Positions 23,849-33,918 are shown, numbered from the stretch's first letter. The stretch is 64,000 nucleotides of DNA from Microbacterium aurum (GCF_016907815.1 NZ_JAFBCQ010000001.1:1-64000), one strand, 5' to 3'. The notes: generated by a model from the letters alone, not told the origin. Translations and numbers: made by a program.

Positions 23849-24667
23849 TCAGCGGCGCGGGCGCAGCAGGTCGCCGAGGCTCGGCTTGAAGTGGCGGGCG
23901 ACATAGGTGACGGCCTCGTCGACGCCGAATGCGCGCGTGGAGTTGCCGACCCGGACCCACAGATCGGTGCTGCCGCCCTGCGCGACGAACACCGGCTCCG
24001 GCGAGCGCGGGCACCGCACGGCGCAGACCTCGTGACCGTCGATGTCCGCGAAGCGGATGCGGGGCAGCGCTGCGGCGTTCTTGCCGAGGCTGGTGGACAG
24101 CATGTCGCGCAGCCAGAGCTCGAATCGGTCGGCATCGGGGGTGCGCAGCGTCGCGTAGTCGCGGTCGAGTCCGAGCGCTCGCCCGGCGTCGTCGACGCCG
24201 ATGACGAGCGTGCCGCCGGAGCTGTTGAGGAAGGCGGCGACCGTCTTCGCCACCACCTGCTCCATCCGCGGGTCCTTCTTGTCCTCGCGGACGTTCCAGC
24301 GGGCGGTCTCCTTGAACTCCACGCCTTCGCTCTCACCAGCCGCGATGAGCGCGGCGACGTCGACGCCGCCGGGGTCGCTGCGCACGAGGGCGGCGACGGC
24401 GGCGACCAGGAGCGACAGTCCCAGGCTGCATCCGACCGCCAGCATGAGCGTCGTCGGCATCCACAATCGCTGTCCGTAGAAGAAAAGACCGGTGATCAGC
24501 AGCCCGACGCTGACGCCGACGAGCGACACGATCGTCATGATCGAGACCGGCAGCGACAGTCGCGCGCCGAAAAGGCGGCGAAGCACCACCGCGATGAGGA
24601 ACGCAAAGAGGAGCGTCAGCGGGAGAGCGATCGCGAACTCGACGAGGGCGGAGCTCTGCGGCGTCAC
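23849..24667 (-). CDS. Membrane protein with AlbA_2 (Schlafen-type) domain
   Basis: The 272-residue protein starts with three or four hydrophobic helices (residues about 5-95). A linker and a C-terminal cytoplasmic AlbA_2 domain follow, recognisable by EGVEFKETARW, VAKTVAAFLNSSGGTLVIGVDDAGRALGL and the GKNAAALPRIRFADIDG region. AlbA_2 domains bind nucleic acid or nucleotides in Schlafen-like and regulatory proteins; tethering one to the membrane is unusual. The GTG start at 24667 overlaps the stop of the NUDIX-like gene by 4 bp, so the two are probably coproduced. Confidence 0.8.
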   Translation of the reverse strand: MTPQSSALVEFAIALPLTLLFAFLIAVVLRRLFGARLSLPVSIMTIVSLVGVSVGLLITGLFFYGQRLWMPTTLMLAVGCSLGLSLLVAAVAALVRSDPGGVDVAALIAAGESEGVEFKETARWNVREDKKDPRMEQVVAKTVAAFLNSSGGTLVIGVDDAGRALGLDRDYATLRTPDADRFELWLRDMLSTSLGKNAAALPRIRFADIDGHEVCAVRCPRSPEPVFVAQGGSTDLWVRVGNSTRAFGVDEAVTYVARHFKPSLGDLLRPRR

Positions 24668-25341
24668 CGCAGCGCACCCACGCTCGCCAGGGCGAGGCGC
24701 AGCAGCGTCGAGCGGCCACCCTCCATCTCCTCGGCCAGTGACGCCGACGACGCCTCCTCCGGAGTCATCCACGTGACCTCGAGAGCATCCTGGCGCGGCT
24801 CGCAGGTGCCCGTCACGGGGACGACGAACGCGAGCGAAACGGCGTGCTGCCGGTCGTCGTGGAACGCGCTGATGCCCGGGATCGGAAAGTACTCCGCGAC
24901 GGTGAACGGCACCGGCTGCGGCGGCAGCTGGGGGAAGGCCATCGGCCCGAGGTCGTTCTCGACGTGGCGGAAGAGCGCATCACGCACGGTCTCGCCGTAG
25001 CGCACCCGCCCCGACACGATCGACCGCGTGATCTCCCCCATCGGCGTCGCGCGCAGCAGCACACCCACCTGAGTGACCGTACCGACCCCGTCGGTGCGCA
25101 CCGGCACGGCCTCGACGTAGAGGATGGGCAGCCGTCGCCGCGCCTCAGCCAGTTCGATCTCGGTCAGCCAGCCGGGATTCGCGGCGCTGCCGGGTGTCGG
25201 CGAGCCGAAGGAGCCGTCCCCGACGGGATGCCCGGGGCGCCCGCCCTGGCCGAGCGAGGACCCGAATCCCGCCAGCGGGTCGCGGGGCGTCCCGTCGTCG
25301 CCCTGCTCGTTCGGGTCGGGGTCGGGGGTGCGAACGGCCAT
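24664..25341 (-). CDS. NUDIX-fold family protein (DUF4916-like)
   Basis: This is a 225-residue protein with a disordered Gly/Pro/Asp-rich N-terminus (about 55 residues) and a NUDIX-type fold (about 60-215). Family features include VRTDGVGTVTQVGVLLR, SIVSGRVRYGETVRDALFRHVENDLG in the place of the Nudix box, and HDDRQHAVSLAFVVPVTG. The canonical catalytic sequence GX5EX7REUXEEXGU is not complete, so hydrolysis is doubtful. I recall this family as DUF4916. It is coupled to the AlbA_2 membrane gene. Confidence 0.72.
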   Translation of the reverse strand: MAVRTPDPDPNEQGDDGTPRDPLAGFGSSLGQGGRPGHPVGDGSFGSPTPGSAANPGWLTEIELAEARRRLPILYVEAVPVRTDGVGTVTQVGVLLRATPMGEITRSIVSGRVRYGETVRDALFRHVENDLGPMAFPQLPPQPVPFTVAEYFPIPGISAFHDDRQHAVSLAFVVPVTGTCEPRQDALEVTWMTPEEASSASLAEEMEGGRSTLLRLALASVGALR

Positions 25342-25438
25342 GCTCCATGTATACCCCGGTGCGGCGACGCGCACGCGAACCGTCCCGGTGGTGAGAGGGC
25401 CACCGCGCGGTGTCGGGCGCTGCTGAGAAGATGGGCGG

Positions 25439-26098
25439 ATGAGTGAGATGGTGCCCGTGGATGCCGATGCCGTGCTCTGGTCCGCTCCCGCCGACGAGCG
25501 CGCGGGTCGCCCGCTGCTCGTGCTGCTGCACGGCTACGGCTCGGACGAGCGCGACCTGTTCGGGCTCGCGCCGTTTCTCCCGGCGGAGTTCGTGGTCGCC
25601 GCCGTGCGTGCTCCGCTGTCGCCGCCCTTTCCGACGCCCGGCTGGTCGTGGTATCCGATCGAGGGCCTGGATGCGCCCGGCGGTGACGCGGTGACGACCG
25701 CCGCGCGGAGCCTCATCGACTGGCTCGACGCGGCGACGCCGGCTGAAGGGACGGTCGGCCTGCTCGGCTTCTCGCAGGGGGCCGCCGTGGCGCTGCAGGC
25801 GCTGCGACTGCAGCCGGACCGATTCGCGTTCGTGGTCAACCTCGCCGGGTACGTCGACAGCGGGGCCCTGCCCACCGACGAGCACCTCGCCGAGGTGCGC
25901 CCGCCGGTGTTCTGGGGCCGGGGTGCCCGCGATGAGGTGATCCCGGCGGCTCGGGTCGAGCACACGATCCAGTGGCTTCCCGATCATGTCGAGTTGAGCG
26001 GCCGGGTCTATGCGGGGCTCACCCACAGCGTGTCGCAGGAGGAGCTCGTCGACGTGCGCGCCTTCCTGGAGAAGCAGCTGGCCGCACAGCGGCCCTGA
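25439..26098 (+). CDS. Alpha/beta hydrolase, phospholipase/carboxylesterase (YpfH-like)
   Basis: The 219-residue serine hydrolase has oxyanion-hole motif LLHGYGSDERDL, nucleophile elbow GFSQGAA (Ser112), catalytic Asp in GARDEVIP and His in GLTHSVS. It belongs to the small cytoplasmic phospholipase/carboxylesterase family (Abhydrolase_2), which act on short-chain esters or deacylate proteins. The ATG at 25439 is well placed and the length is typical. No operon partner is evident; the ABC-F leader starts after it. Confidence 0.9.
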   Translation: MSEMVPVDADAVLWSAPADERAGRPLLVLLHGYGSDERDLFGLAPFLPAEFVVAAVRAPLSPPFPTPGWSWYPIEGLDAPGGDAVTTAARSLIDWLDAATPAEGTVGLLGFSQGAAVALQALRLQPDRFAFVVNLAGYVDSGALPTDEHLAEVRPPVFWGRGARDEVIPAARVEHTIQWLPDHVELSGRVYAGLTHSVSQEELVDVRAFLEKQLAAQRP

Positions 26099-26184
26099 CG
26101 CAGAGGGATGAATGCCGAGGGATGCCGGGCGATCGACTCGCGCGCCGCGGGGTGTGCGCCGGCATCCGCCCGGGAGTGTTGCGG

Positions 26185-26418
26185 TAGACTGTGCCGGTCC
26201 CCGTCCCGAGTGTGAGGAAGACCGTTGAAGGGTTTCGACGCCGCGCTGTGATCCCGCGCTGAGCCGTCGACCCTCCGCTCCTTTCGGACGCCAGGGTTTC
26301 CGACGTTCGGCGCACCCCATCCGCGCCGGCTCGTCGGACCCTCCCGCCTTGCGCTGTCGTGCGCTCGCGGGGCCTCGGTGCCGTTCGCGCCTGCGCCCGA
26401 ACCTTCGGGAGGCACGTC
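26185..26418 (+). promoter_or_regulatory. Structured leader of the ABC-F gene, probable ribosome-mediated attenuator
   Basis: The 320-bp gap before the ABC-F gene contains a possible -10 (TAGACT, 26185-26190), a 16-codon leader frame (26212-26262) and two look-alike hairpins. Hairpin 1 pairs AGGGTTTCGACG (26229-26240) with CGTCGACCCT (26265-26274), with inner stem GCGC/GCGC and a 9-nt loop. Hairpin 2 pairs AGGGTTTCCGACG (26293-26305) with CGTCGGACCCT (26332-26342), with inner stem CGGCGC/GCGCCG and a 9-nt loop. The 5' arm of hairpin 1 can instead pair with the 3' arm of hairpin 2, so the structures compete. A small CCCGA/TCGGG hairpin (26396-26409) overlaps the GGGAGG ribosome binding site. 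Confidence 0.6.
26212..26262 (+). CDS. Possible leader peptide of the ABC-F attenuator
   Basis: A GTG-initiated frame encodes 16 residues (MRKTVEGFRRRAVIPR) and ends inside the loop and 3' side of leader hairpin 1. A ribosome stalled by an antibiotic on it would cover the 5' arm of that hairpin. The basic composition with an RRR run resembles other macrolide/lincosamide leader peptides in general character only. No strong Shine-Dalgarno is present. Confidence 0.4.
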   Translation: MRKTVEGFRRRAVIPR

Positions 26419-28104
26419 ATGCCGATCTCCACTTCCGCGGTCACCCTCGACCGCATCACCTTCACCTGGCCCGACGGCACGCCCGCCCTGACCGATGTCA
26501 CGGGCGCGTTCGGCGCCGGCCGCACCGGGCTCATCGGCCGCAACGGGTCGGGCAAATCGACACTGCTCGCGCTCATCGCCGGCACACAGACCCCGGCATC
26601 CGGCACCCTCGTGCGCACCGGCACCGTCGATCTGCTGCGGCAGCGCCTGGACGCCACCGAGCGCGTCGCCGACGTGCTCGGCGTCTCCGGGGCGCTCGAC
26701 GCCGTGCGCGCGATCGCCGCGGGCGACGTCGACCAGCGCCATTTCGACGCGGTCGGCGACGACTGGGACGTCGAGGCGCGCGCGACGGCCGCGCTCGCCG
26801 AAGCCGGGCTCCCCCACGACGCGCTCGACCGGCACGTCGGCGACCTCTCCGGCGGCGAGGCCATGCTCGCGGCGATCGTCGGTGTCCGCCTGCGGGCGCA
26901 CCCCATCGCCCTCCTCGACGAGCCCACCAACAACCTCGATCGCGACGCCCGCGCCCGCGTGTACGACCTCGTGCGCACGTGGCGGGGCACCCTCATCGTC
27001 GTCAGTCACGACACGCAGCTGCTCGAGCTGATGGACGAGACGGCGGAGCTGTACGCCAACACGCTCGCCACGTTCGGCGGTCCCTACTCCGCCTGGCGCG
27101 AGGCGCTGGATGTCGAACAGGCCGCCGCCCGTCAGGCGGAGTCGGCCGCCCGGCAGCTCGTGCGCCGCGAGAAGCGCGACCGGATCCATCAGGAGCAGGT
27201 GCTCGCCACCCGCGCCGCCATGGGCCGGAAGGCCGCCATCGAGAAGCGCGAGCCGAAGATCATCATGGGCGGCAAGAAACGGGCGGCGCAGGTATCGGCC
27301 GGGCGGCTGCGCATCGAAGCCGCCGGCAAGGAGGCCAGCGCGCGGGCGGCGCTCGACGCCGCCGAGCGGCGGGTGCGCGACGACGAGTCGGTGCACATCG
27401 AGCTGCCCGACCCGGGGGTCGCCGCCGGGCGCCGGATCGCGACGATCGGCGACGACGAGCGGTCCTGGGTGATCCAGGGTCCGGAGCGCGTGGCGCTCAT
27501 CGGCCCCAACGGCGCCGGCAAGACGACGCTGCTGGAGCGACTCGTGGCGGGGGCCGCGGGGGCCGCGGCTGCGGGGGCTGAGTCTCCGGCATCCGGTGTT
27601 CCAAAAGCAGGCCGGATCGACTCGTCGGGCCCGGATGACACCCCCACGGGCCGGTTCAGCCTGCTTTCGGCACGCGCGGAGGCGCACACCGACCGGATCG
27701 GGTATCTCTCGCAACGGGTGGACGGGCTGGACGACGGCGCCTCGCCGCTGGAGAATTTGCGCCGCGCAGCGCCGGGCATCGGCGATGTGGAGCTGCGCAA
27801 CCGGCTGGCGCGGTTCCTCCTGCGCGGCGACACCGTGCTGCGGCCTGTGCGGGCGCTGTCGGGCGGGGAACGGTTCCGGCTGGCCCTCGCCTGCCTCGTC
27901 ATGGCCGACCCGCCCCCGCAGCTGCTGGTGCTCGATGAGCCGACGAACAACCTCGACCTCGACACGGTCGACCAGGTGGTCGAGGCGCTCGCCGCCTACC
28001 GCGGTGCCGTGCTCGTCGTCAGTCACGACGACGGCTTTCTGCGCCGGATCGTGCCCGATCTCGTGCTCGAGCTGCGGGAGGGGACGTTGACGGAGGTCGG
28101 GTGA
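26419..28104 (+). CDS. ABC-F family ATP-binding protein (ribosome-associated)
   Basis: The 561-residue protein has two ABC ATPase domains and no membrane segments. Walker A motifs are GRNGSGKST (about residues 40-48) and GPNGAGKTT (about 362-370); signatures are LSGGEAMLAA and LSGGERFRLALA; both Walker B motifs read LLDEPTNNLD and VLDEPTNNLD. The inter-domain linker (P-site tRNA interaction region) is a long charged helix around residues 230-310. ABC-F proteins act on the ribosome as antibiotic-resistance or translation factors; the attenuator-like leader favours antibiotic resistance. About 25 residues after the second Walker A (about 393-418) are encoded by a dispersed inverted repeat read in frame. 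GGGAGG precedes the ATG by 6 bases. Confidence 0.92.
   Translation: MPISTSAVTLDRITFTWPDGTPALTDVTGAFGAGRTGLIGRNGSGKSTLLALIAGTQTPASGTLVRTGTVDLLRQRLDATERVADVLGVSGALDAVRAIAAGDVDQRHFDAVGDDWDVEARATAALAEAGLPHDALDRHVGDLSGGEAMLAAIVGVRLRAHPIALLDEPTNNLDRDARARVYDLVRTWRGTLIVVSHDTQLLELMDETAELYANTLATFGGPYSAWREALDVEQAAARQAESAARQLVRREKRDRIHQEQVLATRAAMGRKAAIEKREPKIIMGGKKRAAQVSAGRLRIEAAGKEASARAALDAAERRVRDDESVHIELPDPGVAAGRRIATIGDDERSWVIQGPERVALIGPNGAGKTTLLERLVAGAAGAAAAGAESPASGVPKAGRIDSSGPDDTPTGRFSLLSARAEAHTDRIGYLSQRVDGLDDGASPLENLRRAAPGIGDVELRNRLARFLLRGDTVLRPVRALSGGERFRLALACLVMADPPPQLLVLDEPTNNLDLDTVDQVVEALAAYRGAVLVVSHDDGFLRRIVPDLVLELREGTLTEVG
27604..27667. repeat. CGAAAGCAGG-family inverted repeat, copy 2 (inside the ABC-F gene)
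   Basis: AAAGCAGGCCGGA (27604-27616) and TTCAGCCTGCTTT (27655-27667) pair at 11 of 13 positions. The element lies within the coding sequence, in frame and without stops, between the second Walker A region and the conserved IGYLSQR (Q-loop) region of the second ATPase domain. Confidence 0.8.
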
Positions 28105-28173
28105 TCCTACGCGGGCTGTTCGCCCGGCGCGAGCGACCGCCCCGATGTCGGTGGCCCGCGGGAAGATGGGTCG

Positions 28174-31100
28174 ATGGCGAATGTGCTCGAGCGGTTCGGT
28201 CCTGCGACGCAGGACTGGTTCCGTGGCGCCTTCGCGCAGCCCACCACCGCCCAGACCGGCGCGTGGGAGGCGATCTCGGCGGGCCGGCACGCTCTGGTGG
28301 TGGCGCCCACCGGGTCGGGCAAGACGCTGTCGGCGTTCCTGTGGGCCATCGACCGGGTCTTCCACGAGAAGGCGGCGGCGCCCGCAGCCGACGCCGGCGC
28401 GGCCACGACGGGCACGACGCAGAAGAAGCGTGCGACGAAGGATGCCGGTGGCACCCGCATCCTCTACATCTCTCCGCTGAAGGCGCTCGGCGTCGACGTG
28501 GAGCGCAACCTGCGTTCGCCTCTGGTCGGCATCGGACAGGCCGCGCGACGCCTCGGCATCCCCCTGCCGGAGATCACCGTGGGGGTGCGCTCGGGCGACA
28601 CGCCCTCGGCCGACCGGCGCAAACTCGTCACCGACCCGCCGGACATCCTCATCACGACGCCGGAATCGCTGTACCTCATGCTCACCTCGCAGGCGGGGCA
28701 GACCCTCAGAGGCGTCCACACCGTGATCGTCGACGAGGTGCACGCCGTCGCCGCCACCAAACGGGGTGCGCACCTGGCTGTCAGCCTCGAGCGCCTCGAC
28801 GCGCTGCGTCGCGCCGACGATCCCGACGTCCCGGCGGCGCAGCGCATCGGACTGTCGGCGACCGTCCGCCCCATCGACGAGGTCGCGCGCTTCCTCGGCG
28901 GGTCCGCTCCCGTGGAGATCGTCGCGCCGCGCGCGACCAAGGCGTTCGACCTGAAGGTCGTCGTGCCGATGGCGGACATGCTCAATCCGCCGCCGCCTCC
29001 CCGTGCCGCCGACGAGACGGCGACGGATGCCGGGGGGAGCGGCGACCCGGACGGCGACGGCGACTGGTTCGCCCCATCGCAGCCGTCCGAGATCACCGGC
29101 TCGGTGTGGCCGCACGTCGAGGAGGCGATCGTCGATCGGATCCTCGCGCACCGGTCGACGATCGTGTTCGCGAACTCGCGTCGGCTCGCCGAACGGCTCA
29201 CCGGACGGCTCAACGAGATCTACGCGGAGCGTCTCGACCCGGCTGCGGCGTCGGGGACGGGCGGCGCAAAGCCGCCCGCTGCGATGATGGCGCAGGCGGG
29301 AGCGTCGGCCGGGGCGCCGCCCGAACTGGCGAAGGCGCACCACGGCTCGGTGTCCAAGGAGCAGCGCGCGCAGGTCGAGGACGAGCTGAAATCCGGCATC
29401 CTGCGCTGCGTCGTCGCGACCAGTTCGCTCGAGCTCGGCATCGACATGGGCGAGGTCGACCTCGTCATCCAGGTCGAGGCGCCGCCCTCGGCGGCGTCGG
29501 GCCTGCAGCGTGTCGGGCGCGCCGGACACCAGGTCGGCGAGGTCAGCCGCGCCGCCCTGTTCCCCAAGCACCGCGGCGACGTCCTGCACACGGCGGTCGT
29601 CACGGAGCGGATGCTGGCAGGCCAGATCGAGGCGGTGCGCATCCCGCAGAATCCGCTCGACATCCTCGCGCAGCAGACGATCGCCGCGTGCGCGCTCGAA
29701 CCGGTCGATGTCGAGGGATGGTTCGAGACCGTGCGTCGCTCCGCGCCGTTCCGGACGCTGCCGCGCTCCGCGTATGAGGCGACGCTCGATCTGCTGGCGG
29801 GGAAGTATCCGTCGGACGAGTTCGCCGAGCTCCGGCCGCGGGTCGTCTGGGACCGCGATCACGGCACGCTGACGGGCCGCCCCGGCGCGCAGCGCATCGC
29901 GGTGACGAGCGGCGGGACGATCCCCGACCGTGGCCTGTTCGGGGTCTTCGTGGCCGGCGAGACCCGCAACGCCCGCGTCGGCGAGCTCGACGAGGAGATG
30001 GTCTACGAGTCGCGCGTGAACGATGTGTTCACGCTCGGGACGACGAGCTGGCGCATCGTCGAGATCACCCACGACCGCGTGAACGTGCTGCCCGCCTTCG
30101 GGCAGCCCGGCAAGCTGCCGTTCTGGCACGGCGACGGCCTCGGCCGGCCCGCCGAGCTCGGTGAGGCGCTCGGCCGGTTCTCCCGTGAGGTGTCGGGGGC
30201 CACCCCCGACACCGCGGTCGCGCGACTGCGCGAATCGGGTCTCGACGACAACGCCATCGAGAACCTACTGGCCTATCTGGCGGAGCAGAAGGAGGCCACC
30301 GGCAGCCTCCCCACCGACCGCACCCTCACCGTCGAGCGCTCCCGCGACGAGGTCGGCGATTGGCGGGTCATCCTTCATTCCCCGTACGGCATGCACGTGC
30401 ACGCCCCGTGGGCGCTGGCGGTCAACGCCCGCATCCGCGAACGGCTGGGGGTGGAGGGTTCGGCGGTCGCGAGCGACGACGGCATCATCGCGCGGGTGCC
30501 GGATGCCGAGAGCGAACCCCCGGGCGCCGAGCTGTTCGTCTTCGAGCCCGACGAGCTCGAGCAGCTCGTCACCGACGAGGTGGGCGGCTCGGCGCTGTTC
30601 GCCTCCCGGTTCCGGGAGTGCGCGGCGCGGGCGCTGCTGCTGCCGCGGCTCAATCCGAACAAGCGGTCGCCGCTGTGGCAGCAACGGCAGAAATCGGCTC
30701 AGCTGCTCGAGGTCGCGAAGAATCACCCGACGTTCCCGATCATCCTGGAGACCCTCCGCGAGGTGCTGCAGGACGTCTACGACCTGCCCGCCCTGCTGCG
30801 GATCGCGCGCTCGATCGGTGACCGCCGCATCCGCCTCGTGGAGACCACCACCAGTCAGCCATCGCCCTTCGCGCGCGACCTGCTGTTCGGATATGTCGGT
30901 GCGTTCATGTACGAGGGCGACTCACCGTTGGCCGAGCGCCGCGCCGCCGCGCTGTCGGTCGATCCGGCGCTGCTCTCCGAGCTGCTCGGCAAGGTCGAGA
31001 TGCGGGAACTGCTCGACCCGGCGATCATCGCGCAGTTCGAGCGTGAGGCCCAGCGACTCGATCCGGCCCGTCGCGCACGCGGGGTGGAGGGCGTCGCGGA

Positions 31101-33047
31101 CCTGCTGCGTCTGCTCGGTCCCCTGACCGCCGCGGAGGTCGCGGCGCGGCTGCAGCCGGCCGACACCGCCGGGGAGGCATCGACCGCCGGAGACGCTGCG
31201 ACCGCCGGCGAGGGTTCGACCGCCGGGCCGGCTCCGGCCGCCGGGCCGGCTCCGGCCGTCGGACCGGCTCCGACCGCCGCGCCGGCGGACCGGGACGAAC
31301 CGCCGCATGCCACGCCGGAGGCCGCCGCGGCGCTCCTGGACGAGCTGGTCGGTGCGCGGCGAGCCATCCGGGTGAGCGTCGGCGGGGCCGAGCGGGTGGC
31401 GGCGATCGAGGATGCCGGTCGGTTGCGCGACGCCCTCGGTGCGGCACTCCCCGTCGGCATCCCCACCGCGTTCCTCGAGCCCGTCGTCGACCCGCTCGCC
31501 GACCTCGTCGCGCGGCACGCCCGCACGCACGGGCCGTTCCGCACGTCCGATGTCGCGGCGCGGCTCGGGATCGGCGCGGCCGTCGCGCGGCAGACGCTGC
31601 AGCGGCTGGAGTCGCAGGGTCGCCTGGCGAGCGGCTTCTTCCTGCCCGACCCGGCGGCCGGCTCGGGCCCTGGGGCTCAGGCCGGGAGCGGCGCGGATGA
31701 TCTGGAATGGTGCGACAGCGAGGTGCTGCGGCGGCTGCGGCTGCGGTCGCTCGCCGCTATCCGCGGTGCCGTCGAGCCGGTGTCGCCCGAGGCGTTCGCC
31801 CGGTTCCTGCCGACGTGGCAGCACCTGACGCGACCCCTCGACGGGATCGACGGCGTGCTCGCCGTGATCGAGCAGCTCGCCGGCGTCCCCCTGCCGGCCA
31901 GTGCGTGGGAGTCGCTGATCCTTCCCGCGCGGGTGCGCGACTACTCCCCCGCGATGCTCGACGAGCTGACCGCGACGGGCGAGGTGGTGTGGTCCGGGCA
32001 CGGGTCGCTGCCCGGCCGCGACGGCTGGATCGCCCTGCATCCGGCCGACGCCGTCCCGCTCACGCTGACCCCGCCGGACGACCCCGAACCCCCCACAGAG
32101 CTGGAGCAGCGCGTCCTCGACGTGCTCGCCGCCGGCGGGGCGTACTTCGCCGCGCAGCTGACGGCGATGACGCAGGCGGAGAACGAGCAGTCGGTCGTCG
32201 ACGCCCTGTGGAACCTCGCCTGGACCGGGCGGATCACGAACGACACGTTCGCGCCGGTGCGGGCGCTCCTCGCCGGCGGGTCGCAGGCCCACCGCACGGC
32301 GCGACGCACACCGCGGGCGCGGATGTTCCGCGGAACGCCGCTCGCGGCATCCGTCCCCCGCGCCGCCCCGCAGCGCCCGCCGCTCATCGGCGGTCGCTGG
32401 TCGCTGCTGCCCGAGCCCTCCACCGATGCGACGCTGCGCGCGACGGCGGGCGCCGGGCTGCTGCTGGAGCGGTACGGCATCGTGACGCGGGGATCGGTGC
32501 AGGCCGAGGGGATGCCGGGGGGTTCGCGCAGGCGTACCGGATTCTCGCCGGCTTCGAGGATGCCGGTCACTGCCGTCGCGGGTACTTCATCGAGCGGCTC
32601 GGGGCGGCGCAATTCGCGGCATCCGCGACGGTCGACCGCATTCGCGAGTTCGCGGCGTTGCCCGACCCAGCGCCCCTGCAGGCGATCACGCTCGCGGCGA
32701 CCGATCCGGCGAACCCGTACGGTGCCGCCTTGACGTGGCCGGCGCTGGACGGCGTGGCGCACCGGCCCGGGCGCAAGGCGGGCGGTCTCGTGACCCTCGT
32801 CGACGGCGCGCTGGTGCTGTATCTCGAGCGCGGCGGCCGTTCCGCTCTCGCGTTCACGGACGACGAAGAGGTGCTCGCGGCGGCGGCGCGCAGTCTCGTC
32901 GAGACCGCCCGCGCGCGGCGGCTCGACACCCTGACGATCGAGCAGGTCTCCGGCGCGTTCGTCTACGGCACACCGGCGGGCCGGGCGCTGCAGGCCGCCG
33001 GGTTCGTCGAGGCGAGCCGGGGACTGACCCTGCGGCGGGCGCGATGA
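28174..33047 (+). pseudogene. lhr: Lhr-type DEAD/DEAH helicase, one-base frameshift near the 3' end
   Basis: Lhr is a large ATP-dependent 3'-5' DNA/RNA-DNA helicase of DNA repair. Visible are Walker A APTGSGKT (K50), DEVH box (D187), LSATVRP, the second RecA domain with IVFANSRR, TSSLELGIDMG and VGRAGHQVGE, and the Lhr-core region. A Pro/Ala-repeat insert follows at about residues 990-1040, then winged-helix and C-terminal parts. The first frame runs on to a stop at 32733, but family-like sequence leaves it at a run of six G (32517-32522) and continues in another frame (FAQAYRILAGFEDAGHCRRG) to 33047. One extra G would restore an intact protein of about 1,624 residues. This is either a sequencing or assembly error or a recent mutation. 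The nei2-like gene follows, as in mycobacteria. Confidence 0.88.
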
Positions 33048-33092
33048 CCCCCGGCCTGCCGACCGCGCCGATCGCGCCTGAGCGGAGCGACC

Positions 33093-33866
33093 ATGCCTGA
33101 GGGCGACACCGTCTTCCGCACGGCGCGGCGGCTGCACGAGGCGCTCGCGGGCGAGGAGGTGACGCGGTTCGACATCCGCGTGCCGCGGCATGCGACGGCC
33201 GACCTCACCGGCGAGGTCGTCCACGAGGTCGTGCCGCGCGGCAAGCATCTGCTGATGCGGATCGGCGCGTTCACGCTGCACTCGCACCTGAAGATGGAGG
33301 GGCGCTGGCTGGTGTTCGCGCACGGCGAGCCGTGGCGCACCCCCGCGCATCAGGCGCGCGCGATCGTCGGAACGTCGCGGGTGGATGCCGTGGGTTTCGA
33401 GATCGCGATGGTCGATCTCGTGCCGACCGAGGAGGAGGATCGGCTCGTCGGGCACCTGGGACCCGACCTGCTCGGCCCGGACTGGGATCCCGTCGAGGCG
33501 GCACGGCGGCTGCACGCCGACGCCCGCCCCGTGCACGTGGCCCTGCTGGATCAGCGGCACCTCGCCGGGCTCGGCAACGAGTACGTCAATGAGCTGCTGT
33601 TCGTCCGCGGCATCCTGCCCATGCGGCCCGCGACCGAGGTCGACGTCGCCGGTCTCGTCGACACTGCCGCCCGCATGATCCTCGCGAACCGTGACCGCTC
33701 GGGCCGCACCTTCACCGGCGATACCCGACGCGGTCGGCAGACGTGGGTGTACGGACGCGACCGGCGGCCGTGCCGACGCTGCGGCACGCTGATCCGGCGT
33801 GCGGAACTGAGTGCGACCGACACGAGCGAACGCAACGTGTTCTGGTGCCCGCGCTGCCAGAGGTGA
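33093..33866 (+). CDS. Fpg/Nei-family DNA glycosylase (Nei2-like)
   Basis: This 257-residue endonuclease VIII/formamidopyrimidine glycosylase-like protein removes oxidised bases. It starts with the catalytic PEGDTVFRTARRL (Pro2 nucleophile, Glu3). It has PRGKHLLMRIG with the conserved Lys, the H2TH region LAGLGNEYVNELLF, and a C-terminal zinc finger PCRRCGTL...FWCPRC (last Cys at 252 and 255). It follows lhr by 45 bp on the same strand; that pairing is known in actinobacteria and fits joint action in repair of damaged DNA. Confidence 0.93.
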   Translation: MPEGDTVFRTARRLHEALAGEEVTRFDIRVPRHATADLTGEVVHEVVPRGKHLLMRIGAFTLHSHLKMEGRWLVFAHGEPWRTPAHQARAIVGTSRVDAVGFEIAMVDLVPTEEEDRLVGHLGPDLLGPDWDPVEAARRLHADARPVHVALLDQRHLAGLGNEYVNELLFVRGILPMRPATEVDVAGLVDTAARMILANRDRSGRTFTGDTRRGRQTWVYGRDRRPCRRCGTLIRRAELSATDTSERNVFWCPRCQR

Positions 33867-33918
33867 CCGCAGCCTGACGCCGCGGCGAGGGGGGACGGCT
33901 CCCTCGACGCCCGTCGGG

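Noticed and set aside
22001..25000. Long plus-strand open frame opposite the M3, AlbA_2 and NUDIX genes
   Set aside because: It is a shadow of convincing minus-strand genes with catalytic motifs and shows no recognisable domain.
26008..30129. Very long open frame on the minus strand opposite ABC-F and lhr (over 1,300 codons)
   Set aside because: It is antisense to two well-supported genes, rich in Arg/Gly/Ala and has no family features; long spurious frames are normal at this GC content.
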